Source: Agapanthus africanus (taxonomy: Eukaryota; Streptophyta; Magnoliopsida; Asparagales; Amaryllidaceae). From it: a DNA stretch of 64,000 nt. Shown here in pieces: positions 10,646 through 22,615 of this stretch. Each line of letters begins with the position of its first letter. Within the stretch, counting starts at the first letter, position 1. The stretch is from positions 321,580,361 through 321,644,360 of the forward strand of contig JASDDO010000006.1 in assembly GCA_030015575.1 (NCBI GenBank), in the 5' to 3' direction. The notes beneath the pieces were generated by a model, which searched no databases, was not told the DNA's origin, and saw only the letters and a list, made by a program, of their open reading frames with translations. Made by a program: the position numbers and the translations under genes.

Positions 10646-12008
10646 CACAAGCCGAAGGTGCGGAACGTGACTGGCACTTAAATTACGAAACGTCTCAAGG
10701 CGCAACGTAATCTAGGTAAGCCAAAGCCCAGAAAATCTAAACCGTTAAAAAAATAGAGTGAAGGAAAACTTGTTTAAAGAAAACGATTTTGGCAAAATAA
10801 GTCGCATTAAACATTTTAAAAACATTAAATTTTCCTGAAAATTTCGGCAGAGTCACCTTTGTAAATACTAGCCCCAAACGGGTACAATACAATATATGCA
10901 TAAGTAAAGAATAAAGGCATCCCCAAACGGGAGTTAGCTCTTCGCCAAAGGCGTAATCACAACCACAAGCAATATAAATCATGATAGAGCCAAAAAGAAT
11001 ACAAAAGCATGAAAACAAGAAAGCATCACGTCGGCTCAGGTGAGTTCGACCCCAGAGAAACAACACACATATACTAATCTCACTGCCACACCTCTAGCTC
11101 ATATGTACAATGGTAGAAATAGTAGGTACAGTAGATGGAGTATACTAGATATAAATGATACACAAAGTGGGAATAAAAGCATCCTCGCAACCCACCTACG
11201 AGCAAAACCGCAAGTCCAAGCAAAAGAAGTAGTACGCCCGCTGCTACTATGCTGACAGGTCGGACCTGCAAGATAATACTGTGGCATAACGGGCGTGAGT
11301 TGCCAACTCATGAGTAGTAAGTAACATCTAATAAGGCTATCGTAAGCATGCACGAAATGCGTCACAGCTTACATATATCAATACAATGCAATGCACTAGC
11401 ATGAATGCATAATCAAACACGATACTTGAACATGTCTGGTATGAGATAATCATTATTCTTATCTTAGAAAAAAACCTCTGTGCAATAAACCGAAGTATCA
11501 TCAATGAAATCAACAGAAAATCCGTGTCAAGTATCAACACAATATTTGTATATCTCAATATCTCAATATCTCGATATCTCAATGTCACAATATTTCGATA
11601 TCTCAATGTTTCAATATCTCGGGCTCCGTCAGTCCGGATCGGCCTAGCTCATCAAATCTCACGACTACGGTCGGTATCTTCCAGATATCCGCCGTGCCAA
11701 ACATCACCGGTCTTATCCCCATAAAAACACTCTCGCCCCGGAGTACCATACCGGGTCCACCATGTACCCGAGACGGTTCATCCTACTCCTTGAATCGGGT
11801 CTCGAAAACAAACAGAAATCAGGAAAAACTCATGGTGGATGAAACATACATCATATCTCGAGAAAACCGTAAATTTCTATTTTTAAAATGATAATAGGTT
11901 TATAAAATTCTTGCGGTTTTCCCCAAAATCCAAAAATCTCATAAGTACTGAAATTCTCAAGAAAAATCAAAATATGTAAACATGTCGATGATGATGGAAT
12001 TCTATAAT
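10646..12008 (-). mobile_element. K LTR 1 (incomplete)
   Basis: Matches the first 1.37 kb (plus-strand sense) of the complete K LTR at 16154-19344, including acgtgactggcacttaaatt and the block ending gatagtatatac. It also aligns in reverse with the 3' part of the L LTRs (for example 27165-28620), sharing the tattgagatattgaga repeats, the block around ggatatccggag, and the end caagacgtttcgtaatttaa-like region. Confidence 0.75.
11549..11616. repeat. 9-10 bp minisatellite (atctcaat-like) in K LTR 1
   Basis: About seven degenerate units of atatctcaat or atatctcgat. The middle K LTR has only about two units at the same place (17078-17100) and the L LTRs have several in reverse (27590-27690, as tattgagata), so copy number varies among related LTRs. 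Confidence 0.75.
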
Positions 12009-13309
12009 ACGATAGTATATACATCTGGAAAGCTGGGTGGAAGAGCCAAATGATAAACAACTGCGCCGACATGCTCGAGAACCTCTAAGGGACCCACATA
12101 TCTGGAACCAAGCTTCCCTTTCTTTCTGAATCTCAACACGCCCTTCATCGGAGAAACCCGCAAGAAAACATGATCGTCTACTATAAACTCAAGTCTGCGC
12201 CAACGTCGGTCTGCATAAGATTTCTGCCTGCTCTGGGCCGCTCTCATCCTATCTTGAATCAACTGGATCTCTTTTGGTCATCTTCTGCACAATCTGTGGC
12301 CCCAAAATTCCGCTCTCAATGAGCTCTATCCAACCTACGGGCGATCGACCTCTCCTCCTATGTAACGCCTCGAAGGGTGCCATCTGAATCGTCTCCTAGA
12401 AGCTGTTATTGTAGGAAAACTCTATCAAAGGAAAGTGGCAATCCCAACTGCCACCAAAAACTAGAACGCAGGCTCGGAGCATATCCTCAAGAGTCTGAAT
12501 GGTTCGCTCTAACTGATCGTCGGTCTGCGGATAGAAAACTGCACTGAAACTCAATTGGTGTCCAAAGTATCCTGAAGTTTCTGCCATAGTCGGCTGGTGA
12601 ACTGGGTGCTTCTGTCGGACACAATACAAGTCGGAATGCCGTGTAATCGCACAATCTCATCAACATATATCTGAGCATACTGAATGAATCCGAAAATGGT
12701 TTTGCCTGGCAGAAAATGAGCTGCTTTTCGTCAATCGATCTACGATCACCAAAATAGAGTCTTACCCTCGACTGGTCCTAAGTAGACTCAGGATAAAGTC
12801 TATAAAGATCTGCTCCCATTTCTACTCCAGAATTGGCAAAGGTTATAATTCTCCTGCTGGCATCTGATGCCCAGCCTTGACTTGCCGACAAGTCAGCATC
12901 CCGAAACAACATATGTGACATCCCTCTTCATCCCTTCACACCAGTAGACTTCTCTCAAATCATAATACATCTTGGTGGAACCTGGATGAACACTATATGT
13001 CGACTGATGTGCCTTCTCTAAATTCTCGTGTCTCAGTCCCTCAGAATCTAGCACACATAGTCGAGTCTCAAATCGTAGTACTCCCTGATCATTAATTACG
13101 AACTCTGAATCTCTACCCTGTCGAACCTGCTCCATGATCTCTGACAAACAAATGTCAACGGGCTGTGCCACACGGATACGACCAAGAAACGGTGGACGTA
13201 CACGGATATGCGCAAGCTGTCCCCGATTAGAGTAAACTCGAACTGCACTTAGCTGTCGCAAAGAATCTGCTAATCTACCGTCGACTGTCTTTGAACTGTG
13301 CTCAAACAA
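12009..13309 (-). mobile_element. K body 1 integrase region
   Basis: Minus-strand integrase fossil, which in a live element inserts the cDNA into the host genome. Visible are the HHCC zinc-binding part (HQSTYSVHPGSTKMYYDLRE followed by a CLTCR-like CxxC, about 12890-13040), the core segment with [20 protein letters not shown] and FSYNN (12396-12540), and the C-terminal GPLEVLEHVGAVVYHLALPP (12050-12110). The chromodomain end seen in body 2 is not present here. Confidence 0.75.
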
Positions 13310-14560
13310 GAAAAGCTACCTCCGGGCCTCCAACTCGAAGCATCTGCCACAACATTTGCCTTGCCCGGACGATAAAGAATCTTGCAGTCATAGTTTTTCA
13401 CTAGCTCCATCCATCGGCGCTGTCTCAAATTCAAATCTCGCTGTTGAAAGTTGTAATGTCTCTAGATCTTAAGTGTAAAAACCACTGCAGCCATCTCTAA
13501 GTCATGCGTGGGATAGTTCTGCTCGAGCTTTTTCAACTGCCAAGAGGCATCGCAATAACCAACAAAACCTCCTGAATCTGATGGCAAGGATAAAACTGTT
13601 CAGTCGTCAAACGCGTCTTCAACTGCTGAAAACTCTGTTCACAAGCCACGGCTCAAAGAAAAGAAACTACCTTCCGGGTCAACCCGGTCAACGTTGCAGC
13701 TATATGAGAAAAATCCTGTATGAAACGTCAATAGTATCCGTCCAAACCCTAAAAAGCTATGAACCTCCGTCACTGATACAGGTCTAGGCCAGTGCAGAAC
13801 GACCTCGATCTTCTTAGGTTCCATACTTACAATCTCTCGTAACTACGTGACCCAAGAAGTCAACACCATCCAACCAGAAAACACACATGGATAATTTAGC
13901 GAATAGCCGGCGCTTCCTCAAAGTTTGCAACGAAATCCACAATTACTGTCTAGGCTCCACTCGGCTCCAAAAGTACACTAAGACGTCCTCAATGAACATG
14001 ATGATAGACTGATCAAGAAACGGCCTGAATATACGGTTCATCCAATCCATAAACACTGCTGGGGTATAGGTGAGCGCGAACGACATCACCAAGACTCATA
14101 ACGCCCATAACGTGTGTGAAAAGCAGTCTTCAGAATATCATCCTCTCGAACCCGCAACTAATGATAACCCGACTGCAAGTCAATCTTCGAGAAATGTCCA
14201 ACACCCTGGAGTTGATCAAACAAATTGTCAATGCGAGGTAGGGGATATCTGTTCCGCACAGTCACTCGATCCAACTAACGATAATCGATGCACCAACACA
14301 AACTGCCATCCTTCTTCTTGACGAGTAGGACAAGAGCTCCCCAAGGTGATGCACTCGGACGACCAATCCCTTTGTCCAACAAATCTTGCAACTAATCCTT
14401 CCGTTCCTTAAGCTCTGCCTGGTCCATCCGATATGGCGGTATAGAAAAAGGCTCCGTGCCTGGAATTAAGTCAAAGAAGAACTCAATATCGCGCTCTGGA
14501 GACAAACCAAGCAACTTGTCAGAAAAGAAATCTTAAAATTCCCTCACAATCGGTAACTGG
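13310..14560 (-). mobile_element. K body 1 reverse transcriptase and RNase H region
   Basis: The minus strand carries RT signatures: the LIPGTEPFSIPPYRM segment (about 14430-14480), CWCIDYR (about 14290), the [11 protein letters not shown]-type motif (about 14160-14200) and the PKKIEVVLHWPRPVSVTEVH stretch with SFLGF (13755-13824), followed by RNase H-like sequence. Same order and spacing as body 2. Broken in many places. Confidence 0.75.
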
Positions 14561-14689
14561 TCCAACGGGACCTCTGCGGCTCTAACATCACAAACATACG
14601 CTAAGAATGCTGACATCCTTTACTCAAAAGCTGACTAGCGCGAAGAGAAGAAATCAAACTAGGAAAGGCGACGCTACGGTCTCCCCGAA

Positions 14690-15911
14690 AATAAGAACCG
14701 GCTTACCCGGAAAACTAAATCTGACTGCCTTCTCACGGCAGTCCATAGACGCATAACACGTGGCTAACCAATCCATGCCCAGAAGAACTTCAAAGTCAAA
14801 CATATCGGGAAGAATCAAATTGACAGAAGAATCCCTATCTCCGATACGACCAAAACAAACACGAATGAAAACATTTCGTGCGACAAAAGATTAGCATACG
14901 AAAGAAATCACGACAAACGGCTAATTTAGCAAGGACTAATATCGGCTAAACCTCGATACAAAATATGTGGATACCATTTCAAACCACACCAGAAAGAAAC
15001 ACACATCGGAAGAAAACACCAAAAGAATAACTGTCATAACGGTGTCTATCTAACCGCCTTTGAGCTGGCATACCGGTACAAATCCGCTTTGGCCCAAAAA
15101 CAACCGAAGTCTCAGAAATGCGCCCTTCCAACAGTAAGCCCGCGTCCATAGCAGCGGCGGACGCCGATAGCAAGAAATAACTGCATGTCCAATCCCCACA
15201 CAAACTACTTTATCCGTTTCTCTTCAGTGTCCACCAGGTAAGGAGCATATCGAAACAGCTGAGTAAAATGAATGTTATACTCGGACACCGTCATCCTTGA
15301 ATTCTTGCGCCAAGACTCAAAACTACGAGCTCGGGAATTTCGAACGCTCTCCGGAAGGAAACGAGCAAGAAATACAGCTGTGAACGCATCCCAAGTCATA
15401 GGAGGTAGACCTGTAGCTCGGCCTCTCTCAACCGACTCGCACCACGTCTGAGCAGGACCCCCTAGATGAAACTCGCAAGCTCAGCCCATATTTCATTAGA
15501 ATATCTTTGTGAATGACAATCCTAGCCATCCTGTCGAAGATTGCCTGCGGATCCTCCGCTGCATCTGTGCCGGTAAAAACTGGAGGCTTCAGCCTCGAAA
15601 ACTCCTGTAAGGATACGGAAATAATCTCAGTAACAACAGAAACAGCTGCCTGAGCAGCAGGTACAATCACAATCCCCGCAGTAGGAGGGACATCATCGAC
15701 TCTCGAAGCTCGGCTAGCCTCAACTAACAATCCAACCATCTGTCACAAGTCCTAAATACTCGACTCCAGCCTAGCTACCCAGCTTAGAAAAATGGATCAC
15801 TCTGTCCCTAAGGGATAGGCGTACTACCCTGGTCGGTCCTCGTCTTAAATGAGACTACTCCAATCTCATCCCTGGCGGTAGCCCTCTGGCCCTCATAGTC
15901 TCCGGTGGCAT
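14690..15911 (-). mobile_element. K body 1 Gag and protease remnants
   Basis: Gag starts at the MPPETMRARG codons (15909-15911), runs through LQEFSRLKPPVFTGTDAAED (about 15555-15620), MTWDAFTAVFLARFLPES (15340-15399) and EYNIHFTQLFRYAPYLV (about 15225-15285), the typical chromovirus capsid motifs. The LLGMDWLATC segment of the protease lies near 14755-14785. I could not find a clear CCHC knuckle between them. Confidence 0.7.
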
Positions 15912-16137
15912 AATGGATGGAACAAGAAACAGAATCGATAGGAACATTGCGATCGAAATAAGAGAACGTTTGGAATAAAGGAAGGAAATACAAGCAAATA
16001 TATATATCCTAAGGTCATTTAGGCAGAGTACCGTATCGTAAGTATGCGGCGGAATATACACACGCTGCGTCACTCTGCTTAAGTCATCTACTCCATCTAC
16101 CAAGGGTCTTCCTACATTCAGAAAGGTAAAACCTAAG

Positions 16138-16149
16138 GCTTTGATATCA
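16138..16149 (-). promoter_or_regulatory. K body 1 primer binding site (iMet-like)
   Basis: The minus strand reads TGATATCAAAGC, close to the iMet site TGGTATCAGAGC, four bases inside the LTR edge at 16154. Confidence 0.7.
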
Positions 16150-17713
16150 ACTTTGTCACGACCCGAATGTACGAAACGTGACTGGCACTTAAATTACGAA
16201 ACATCTCAAGGCGCAACGTGATCTAAGTAAGCCAAAGCCCAGAAAATCTAAACAGTTACACAAATAGAGTGAAGGAAAACTTGTTTAAAGAAAACAATTT
16301 TGGCAAAATAAGTCACATTAAACATTTTTAAAATATCAAATTTTCCCGAAAATTTCGGCAGAGTCTCTTTTGTAAATACTGGCCCCAAACGGGTACAATA
16401 CAATATATGCATAAGTAAAGAATAAAGGCATCCCCAAGCGGGAGCTAGCTCTTTGCCAAAGGCGTAATCACAACCACAAGCAATATATATCATGATAGAG
16501 CCAAAAAGCATATAAAAGCACGAAAACAAGAAAGCATCACGTCGGCTCAAGTGAGCTCGACCCCAGAGAAACAATACACATATACTAATCTCACTGCCAC
16601 ACCTCTAGATCACATGTACAATGGTAGAAACAGTAGGTATGGATGGAGTATACTAGATACAAATGATACACAAAGTGGGAATAAAAGTATCCTCGCAACC
16701 CACCTACGAGCAAAGCCGCAAGTCCAAGCAAAAGAAGCAAAAGAAGTTGTACGCCCGCTGCTACTATGCTGACGGGTCGGACCTGCAAAATAATACCGTG
16801 GCACAGCGGGGGTGAGTTTCCAACTCATGAGTAGTAAGTAACATCTAACAAAGCTATCGTAAGCATGCACGCAATGCGTCACAGCAGACATATATCAATA
16901 CAATGCGATGCACTAGCAAGAATGCAATATGAATGCATAATCAAACACGAAACCTGAATATGTCTGGTATGAGAAAATCATTATTCTTATCTTAGAAACA
17001 AAACCTCTGTGCAATAAACCGAAGTATCATCAATGAAATCAACAGAAAATCCGTGTCAAGTATCGACACAATATATGTATATCTCAATGTCTCAATATAT
17101 CGGGCTCCGTCAGTCCAGATCGGCCCAGCTCATCAAATCTCATGACTACGGTCGTTATCCTTCGGATATTCGCTGCGCCAGACATCACCGGTAGGTAGTC
17201 TGCCCCTGCCAGGCTCATCATCATCCCCACAAAAACATTCTCGCCCCGGGGTACCATACCGGGTCCACCATGTACCCGATACGGTTCATCCTACTCCTCG
17301 AATCGGGTCTCGAAAACTAACAGAAATTAGGAAAAACTCATGGTGGATGTCACATATATCATATCACGAGAAAACCGCAAATTTCTATTTTTAAAATGAT
17401 AATAGGTTTATAAAATTCTTGCTGTTTTCCCCAAAATCCAGAAATCTCATAAGTACTGAAATCCTCAAGAAGAATCACAATATGTAAACATGTCGATGAT
17501 GATGGAATTCTATGATATGATAGTATATACCATGCGAAGTACGGCCAGAAGCTGTGCATGAATCATGATACAATGAGGTATGTATATATGACTAACAATC
17601 CTGCGCATCCATCTTAATAAAATAAATATACAACTACCAATTTACATATCATATATGATGCAAATGTTTTAGATACTGATTTAAGTAAATTCTATAGTGT
17701 TCGTGGCATAGCA

Positions 17714-17773
17714 ATTACCAATGACGTGTGTGTTCACATGAATAGTGCACGTGCGGCATGAACCAATGGTAAT
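17714..17773. other. Hairpin-forming element in K LTR 2, shared with L LTRs
   Basis: Arms attaccaatg (17714-17723) and caatggtaat (17764-17773) pair at 9 of 10 positions. Inside lie a second inverted pair (gttca/tgaac) and the palindrome gcacgtgc. Sequence on both sides aligns with the L hairpins at 26957-27022, 43517-43582 and 60056-60122. Confidence 0.6.
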
Positions 17774-17841
17774 GGTGCAAGTGTCTTAGGTAGTGACATC
17801 ATATGTAAAAAGAGGCGATGCATAATATGAATAGTTTGAAT

Positions 17842-17976
17842 CTACGCATATAGATGTAAGAACTACTAATAATCCTAACCATAGGGCTACGCATAAAGAT
17901 GCAAGAACTACTAATAATCCTAACTATCGGGCTACACATAAAGATGCAAGAAATACTAATAATCCTAACTATCGGG
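17842..17976. repeat. 45-bp tandem repeat, three units, in K LTR 2
   Basis: Units at 17842-17886, 17887-17931 and 17932-17976, each starting ctac(g/a)cata and containing actaataatcctaac. The period is exactly 45 bp. Confidence 0.9.
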
Positions 17977-19344
17977 CGTCTTGTGCCATCCAGACGATCC
18001 CTCCATACACAAGTAAATAAGAGGATAGATATATGAATAGCCGCGGACATAAACGATACAAGTCAACCATCGCGCATTACTAAACGCGCACGCACTTGGT
18101 GCACAAAACGCGCTCGCGACAACACCAAAAACGACAATTAGGTGTCGCTATGCATAGCAATCCCCAAACCTAGAACCCAATCGTACCAATCGTGCATTCA
18201 CAACACACTAAATATTTTAGGAAATAGGTAGTAATCATCAAAACCTCAAACTTAATTAAAATCTATTTATTCCGAAAACCTAGTAAGCAACAATTTACCA
18301 TTTTAGTTCAAATTTAGATGTTTTAGCAAATCTAGTGGCCACAATGTTCACTTAATAACTTAATTAAGCCACACAAAGCTTTGCTGAATTTTAACCTCAC
18401 CTATTCACACACTAATCATGAAATTAGTTTGCAAAAATATTTAATTGGGACAAATTAAAAGTAACAATTAGTAAGTTAAGAACTAGTTTAGATTTTGCAA
18501 GTCTTAAGATATTAAACTACACATTGCAACCATAATCAAGTGATAAAAACCCTAACTTGAACCCAAATCCTTGTCTTGAATTTTCAAACTTACAATTAGA
18601 ACCATATAAATACCTAATTAAATTAGATTAAAGTAATTAACCAACAAATTAACCATAGAGTTAAAATTTATACCTCACAATTTTGAGATCTAACTTGCAA
18701 ACTTAGCCTCCAAAAATGCTCTCTTGCTTCAAGATCCAAGCTAGTTTAGGCCAAGGAAATAATGGGTGAAAATTTAACTATGAATTAGTGGGAATTTGTG
18801 TGGATTTTTATGCATTTCTTGAAGATTTTTGAAGTGAAATGAGGTGGGAAAAATGGGGATGGGGCAGTAATGGTTTCGGCCAAAAAAATGAGGGGAGAGA
18901 GAGAGTGAGGGGTGTGTGTGTAGAAACATCCCCCCATCATATCATATATCAACTCCTTTTAATAATTATTTTATTTTCTACTTAATTTTTTTCCGCTAGA
19001 ATTATCTAGAACTATTGCGAAAAAGAGAACATGTTACAAACTAGGTTTTAAGTTGTCATGGTTCACTACATTATACTTAACCCATTCTAATTTGTAATTT
19101 ACACAAATTAAATGTATATGTGAAAGCTTATAATAATATTTAAAATAATTAATTAATGAAAAATATTTAAGTAAACTAGCAATTCATAAGTGACTAAATA
19201 TATACTAAATACTAGCAATTACATAGCTAAAATAGGTATGTTTAAGTCTATGTTGAAAAATAATTATAATTATGTTTTTCGGAAAAAACGAGTTATATTA
19301 CCGATTATCGAACAATTAACCTAAACGATTTTTAGAACGTTACA

Positions 19345-19361
19345 ATCTTCCTCCCTTAAAA
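19345..19361 (-). promoter_or_regulatory. K body 2 polypurine tract
   Basis: The minus strand reads TTTAAGGGAGGAAGAT directly before the LTR start TGTAACG, the usual plus-strand primer of Ty3/gypsy elements. It follows the end of pol. Confidence 0.8.
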
Positions 19362-19394
19362 AAATTCGGTTCCCGAATTTAAAATCTAACTACG

Positions 19395-20900
19395 CGTACC
19401 CTTCAAAGAGATGGGGAAATTTCTTCCTAATCTCGTTCTCGGCTTCCTACGTGACCTTTTAGCTGTTCGGCCACGCTAAAGAACCCTTTAAGGACGGTAT
19501 GACCTCGGACCTCAGTTTCTTCACCTGCCGATCTAGAATGACTATTGGCTGCTTGGTGAAAGAAAGGTCGCGCTCCAGCCAGATCGTCTGATGCTGTATC
19601 ACACGAGAGGGGTCATGAAAGTACTTGTGGAGCATTGACATATGAAACAAGGGGTGAATATCTGGAAAGCTGGGTGGAAGAACCAAAAGATAAACAACTG
19701 CACCGACATGCCCGAGAACCTCTAAGGGACCCACATATCTGTGACTAAGCTTTCCTTTCTTTTCGAATCTCAACACGCCCTTCATCGGAGAAACCCTCAA
19801 GAAAACAAGAACGCCTACTATAAACTCAAGTCTGCGCCAACGTCAGTCTGCATAAGATTTCTGCCTGCTCTGGGCCGCTCTCATCCTATCTTGAATCAAC
19901 TGGATCTCTTCGGTCAACTTCTGCACAATCTGTGGCCCCAAAATACTGCTCTCACTGAGGTTTGTCCAACCTACGGGCGATCGACCTCTCCTCCCATGTA
20001 ACGCCTCGAAGGGTGCAATCTGAATCGTCTCCTAAAAGCTGTTATTGTAGGAAAACTCTGTCAAAGGCAAGTGGCGATCCCAACTGCCACCGAAAACTAG
20101 AACGCAGGCTTGGAGCATATCCTCAAGAGTCTGAATGGTCCGCTCTAACTGATCGCCGTTCTGCGGATAGAAAACTGCACTGAAACTCAATTGGCGTCAA
20201 AAGTCTCCTGAAGTTTCTCCCATAGTCAGCTGGTGAACTGGGTGCCTCTGTCAGACACAATACAAGTCGGAACGCCGTGTATTCGCACAATCTCATCAAC
20301 ATATATTTGAGCATACTGAACGAATCCGAAAATGGTCTTGACTGGCAGAAAATGAGCTGCTTTTCGTCAATCGATCTACGCTCACCCAAATAGAGTCATA
20401 CCCTCGACGGGTCCTAAGTAGCCTCACAATAAAGTCCATAGAGATCTGCTCCTATCCCACTCCAGAATTGGCAAAGGTTATAATTCTCCTGCTGGCCTCT
20501 GATGCTCAGCCTTGACTTGCTGACAAGTCAGCATCCCGAAACAACATTTGTGACATCTCTCTTCATCCCTTCAAACGAGTAGACTTCTCTCAAATCATAA
20601 TACAACTTGGTGGAAGCCGGATGAACACTATATGTCGACTAATGTGCCTTCTCTAAAATCTCGCGTCTCAGTCCCTCGGAATCTGGCACACATAGTCGAG
20701 TCTCAAATTGTAGTACTCCCAGATTATCAATCACGAACTCTGAATCTCTGCCCTGTCGAACCTGCTCCATGATCTCTGACAAACGAATGTCATCGGACTG
20801 TGCCTCACGGATATGACCAAGAAACTGTGGACATGCACGGATATGCGCAAGCTGTCCCCCGGTTGGAGTAAACTCGAACTGCACTCGGCTATCGCAAAGA
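19395..20900 (-). mobile_element. K body 2 integrase with chromodomain-type C-terminus
   Basis: Integrase fossil. The C-terminal part at 19459-19800 reads VSPMKGVLRFEKKGKLSHRY, then HMSMLHKYFHDPSRV, LERDLSFTKQPIVILDRQVK and KLRSEVIPSL. Near 19395-19440 the AENEIRKKFPHLFEGYA-type end matches the final helix of the chromodomain of Tekay-type chromoviruses. That domain is known to steer insertion to heterochromatin, which fits this gene-free setting. The core ([11 protein letters not shown]-like) lies near 20140-20180 and the zinc-binding part near 20560-20650. Confidence 0.75.
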
Positions 20901-20905
20901 ATCTG

Positions 20906-22294
20906 CTAATCTGCCGTCGACTGTCTCTGAACTGTGCTTAAACAAGAAAAGCTACCTCCGGGCCTCCGACTCGAAGCATCTGCCACAACATTCCCCTTGC
21001 CCGGATGATAAAGAATCTCACAGTCATAGTCTTTCACTAGCTCCATCCATTGGCGCTGTCTCAAAGTCAAATCTCGCTGCTGAAAGTTGTAGTGTCTCCA
21101 TATCTTAAGTGTAAAAACCACCGCAGCCATCTCTAAGTCATGCGTGGGATAGTTCTGCTCATGCTTCTTCAACTGCCGAGAAGTATAGCAATAACCAACA
21201 AAACCGCCTGAATCTGACGGCAAGGATAAAACTGTGCAGTCGTCAAACGCATCTTCAACTGCCGAAAACTTTGTCCACAAGCCTCGGCCCAAAGAAAAGA
21301 AACTCCCTTCCGGGTCAACCCGGTCAACATTGCAGCTATATGAGAAAAATCCTGTATAAAACGTCAACAATATTCATCCAAACCCCAAAAAGCTATGAAC
21401 TTCCATCACGGATACAGGTCTGGGCCAGTGCTGAACGGCCTCGATCTTCTACGGTTCAATACTTACCATCTCTCATAACTACGTGACCCAATAAGTCAAT
21501 ACCATCCAACCAGAAAACACACTTGGATAATTTAGCGAATAGCTGACGCTCCCTCAAAGTCTACAACGAAATCCTCAATTACTGTCCAGGCCCCACTCGG
21601 CTCCAAAAGTACACTAAGATGTCCTCAATGAACACGATGATAGACTGATCAAGAAATGGCCTGAATATACGGTTCATCCAATCCATAAACGCTGCTGGGG
21701 CATAAGTGGGCTCGAACGACATCACCAAGACTCATAACGCCCATAACGTGTATGAAAAGCAGTCTTCAGAATATCATCCTCTCGAACCCGCAACGAATGG
21801 TAACCCGACCGCAAGTCAATTTTCGAGAAATGTCCAGCACCCTGGAGCTGATCAAACAAAATATCAATGCGAGGTAGGGGATATCTGTTCCGCACAGTCA
21901 CTCGATCCAACTGACGATAATCGATGCACCAACACAAACTGCCATCTTTCTTCTTGACGAACAGGACATGAGCTCCCTAAGGTGATGCACTCGGACGAAC
22001 AAGCCCTTTATCTAACATATCTTGCAACCGATCCTTCTGTTCCTTAAGCTCCGCCGGATCCATCCGATATGGAGGTATAGAAAAAGGCTCCGTGCCGGGA
22101 ATCAAGTCAAAGCAAAACTCAATATCGCGCTCTGGCGACAAACCAAGCAACTTGTCAGGAAAGATATCTTGAAATTCCCTCACAATCGGGACCTGGTCGA
22201 ATGGGACCTCTGCGGCTCTAACATCACAAACATAGGCCAAGAATCCCTTACATCCTTTCCTCAAAATCTGACTACCGTGAAGAGAAAAAATCAA
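20906..22294 (-). mobile_element. K body 2 reverse transcriptase and RNase H region
   Basis: The minus strand shows VREFQDIFPDKLLGLSPERD and IEFCFDLIPGTEPFSIPPYR (22040-22190), the RT motifs [20 protein letters not shown] and [19 protein letters not shown] (21740-21930), then RNase H-like [20 protein letters not shown] and [20 protein letters not shown] (21095-21210). It would copy RNA into cDNA and remove the RNA strand. Order and motifs are standard for chromoviruses; the coding frame is broken. Confidence 0.8.
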
Positions 22295-22615
22295 ACAGGG
22301 AAAGGCGACGCTACGGTCTCCCTGAAAACAAGAACCGGCTTACCCGGAAAACTAAATCTGATTGCCTTCTCATGGCAGTCCACGGACGCATAACACGTGG
22401 CTAACCAATCCATGCCCAGAAGAACTTTGAAGTCAAACATATCGGGAAGAATCAAACTGACAGATGAATCCCTATCTCCGATACGAACAAAACAAACACG
22501 AACGAAAACATTTCGAGCGACAAAAGATTAGCATACGGAAGAAATCATGACAAGCGGCTAATTTAGCAAGGAAAAATATCGGCTAAACCTCGATACAAAA
22601 TATGTGGATACCATT

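Larger units (their letters stand above)
12009..16153 (-). mobile_element. K body 1: gag-pol fossil
   Basis: Reading right to left: primer site 16138-16149, leader, Gag start at 15909-15911 (MPPETMRARGLPPGMRLE), Gag 14940-15911 with the FLARFLPESVRNSRARSFES motif (15300-15370), protease C-terminus about 14690-14880, reverse transcriptase about 13800-14560, RNase H about 13310-13800 and integrase 12009-13309. The Gag capsid motif and the integrase C-terminus (HVFLRVSPMKGVLRF, 12100-12180) are typical of Tekay-type chromoviruses. Clearly broken, with well over ten interruptions; a fossil. Confidence 0.8.
16154..19344 (-). mobile_element. K LTR 2 (complete, 3191 bp), shared by both bodies
   Basis: On the minus strand it starts TGTAACGTTC (19344) and ends CGGGTCGTGACA (16154). 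It abuts a primer site on the left and a purine tract (PPT) on the right, so it is 5' LTR for the left body and 3' LTR for the right one. It contains a 45-bp triple repeat (17842-17976) and a hairpin (17714-17773) that is also found in the L LTRs. No coding capacity is seen. Confidence 0.85.
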
